Source of the DNA: an uncultured Chloroflexota bacterium
GTDB taxonomy: Bacteria; Chloroflexota; Anaerolineae; Aggregatilineales; Phototrophicaceae
Assembly (NCBI GenBank): GCA_937870805.1
Contig: CALMZT010001268.1
Location: 1-5,397 of the forward strand
Direction of reading: 5' to 3'
DNA length: 5,397 nucleotides
In this document: positions 4,895 through 5,397 of the stretch, piece by piece
Position numbering within the stretch: position 1 is the first letter of the stretch
Layout: each line of letters starts with the position of its first letter
Notes under the pieces: model-generated
Told to the model about the DNA's origin: nothing
What the model saw: only the letters and a program-made list of their open reading frames with translations
Database searches by the model: none
Made by a program: the position numbers and the translations under genes

Positions 4895-5397
4895 TTAGCG
4901 ATAGCCCGCCCCTACCAACTCTAGGACGTAATCCACGTTGTTCTGATCGATGACACTGCTGGTATTGATGTAGCCGCTAGCACGCAGCCCATATTCGTAG
5001 TACAGGTACAATGACATGATCGTCTGGAAACCCTGCATGTAAGGCTGTTGATCGATGGCTTGGAGCAGATAACCATCCTGAATCATCTGAAAGATTTCCG
5101 GGCTGGTGTCATGTGTGGTAGCGTAAAGTTGACCCGGCTGGATACCTGCCTGCTGGATGTAGACGTTGAGCGCAGCACCACCATTGGGTCCCAGCATGAA
5201 AATCGCGTTGGTTTCCGGGTTTGCCTCAAAATAATCGGCAAGCTGGCTCGCGGCAAGTTCAAGTGATGCATCAGCGTCAATAAAGACGTGATCGAAAGGT
5301 ACGCCCTCTACATCGAATACGCTCTCAGCACCCGCGCAGCGTGCTTCAAATGGCGGGAAGTCTGGAAAATGATTGTCGCACACGCCTCGCTGAATAG
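4895..5397 (-). CDS. Sugar-type ABC transporter substrate-binding protein, C-terminal part (N-terminus beyond window)
   Basis: The frame is open to the right edge, beginning IQRGVCDN, which aligns with residues 165-172 of the next gene. The N-terminal half therefore lies outside the window and the GTG at 5383 is not the true start. The visible 166 residues are about half identical to the downstream paralogue. They share ARCAG, EGVP, NPETNA (against HPETNA), YIQQ, QLYA, THD and the 13-residue YMQGFQTIMSLYL, and both end in GYR. The Cys pair in GVC and ARCAG is kept in both. DGYLLQAIDQQPYMQG carries the RbsB-like QQP motif more faithfully than the downstream copy (QQA). Divergence is greatest just after VESVF/AESVF and in the stretch before DYF. 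It is upstream in the same orientation, so the pair may form an operon with transporter subunits outside the window. Confidence 0.88.
   Translation of the reverse strand, partial: IQRGVCDNHFPDFPPFEARCAGAESVFDVEGVPFDHVFIDADASLELAASQLADYFEANPETNAIFMLGPNGGAALNVYIQQAGIQPGQLYATTHDTSPEIFQMIQDGYLLQAIDQQPYMQGFQTIMSLYLYYEYGLRASGYINTSSVIDQNNVDYVLELVGAGYR

Noticed and set aside
4895..5383. Substrate-binding gene starting at GTG 5383 as a complete short protein
   Set aside because: The frame continues to the window edge and the preceding residues IQRG match the paralogue, so it is a truncated view of a longer gene.

Overview
The window (about 50% G+C) looks like an accessory stretch of a bacterial chromosome. 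Every gene that can be supported with confidence lies on the minus strand, so transcription runs from position 5397 towards 1. The mix of a secreted CHRD-domain protein, stand-alone RDD membrane proteins, a 2TM-type protein, a small zinc-ribbon protein and RbsB-like substrate-binding proteins, with long intergenic gaps full of palindromic repeats, reminds me of Chloroflexota (Anaerolineae-like) genomes. That is an inference from gene style, because no marker gene is present.

Layout in transcription order. 5397-3792 holds two tandem paralogous sugar-type ABC transporter substrate-binding proteins. The first is cut by the window edge; the second is complete, with its own signal peptide and Shine-Dalgarno. 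No permease or ATPase is in view. 3651-3409 is an 80-residue four-cysteine zinc-ribbon protein with a near-perfect Shine-Dalgarno. 3408-3092 is non-coding and carries two diverged copies of a short hairpin repeat beginning GTAGGGG. 3088-2600 and 2328-1882 are two RDD-family membrane proteins, paralogous to each other and separated by a trailer with a short-word repeat, a long palindrome and a strong intrinsic terminator. 1793-1763 is a 14-bp perfect hairpin.

1738-1436 has overlapping sense and antisense reading frames, neither with a convincing start. The minus frame resembles a small zinc ribbon and the plus frame is a longer unrecognised protein. 1225-1040 encodes the C-terminal half of a 2TM-domain protein, probably a remnant. 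1039-647 is non-coding and holds a 195-bp nested inverted-repeat element, then a candidate operator and promoter. 646-1 is the start of a secreted, extremely methionine-rich protein entering a CHRD domain at the window edge.

The genes do not form one obvious pathway. Themes are the cell envelope (substrate-binding proteins, RDD proteins, secreted CHRD protein) and local duplication (two substrate-binding proteins, two RDD proteins, several short repeats). I see no tRNA, rRNA, CRISPR array, transposase or phage gene, and no convincing new multi-gene system. The most unusual items are the methionine-rich CHRD protein, the nested inverted-repeat element and the unresolved antisense ORF pair.
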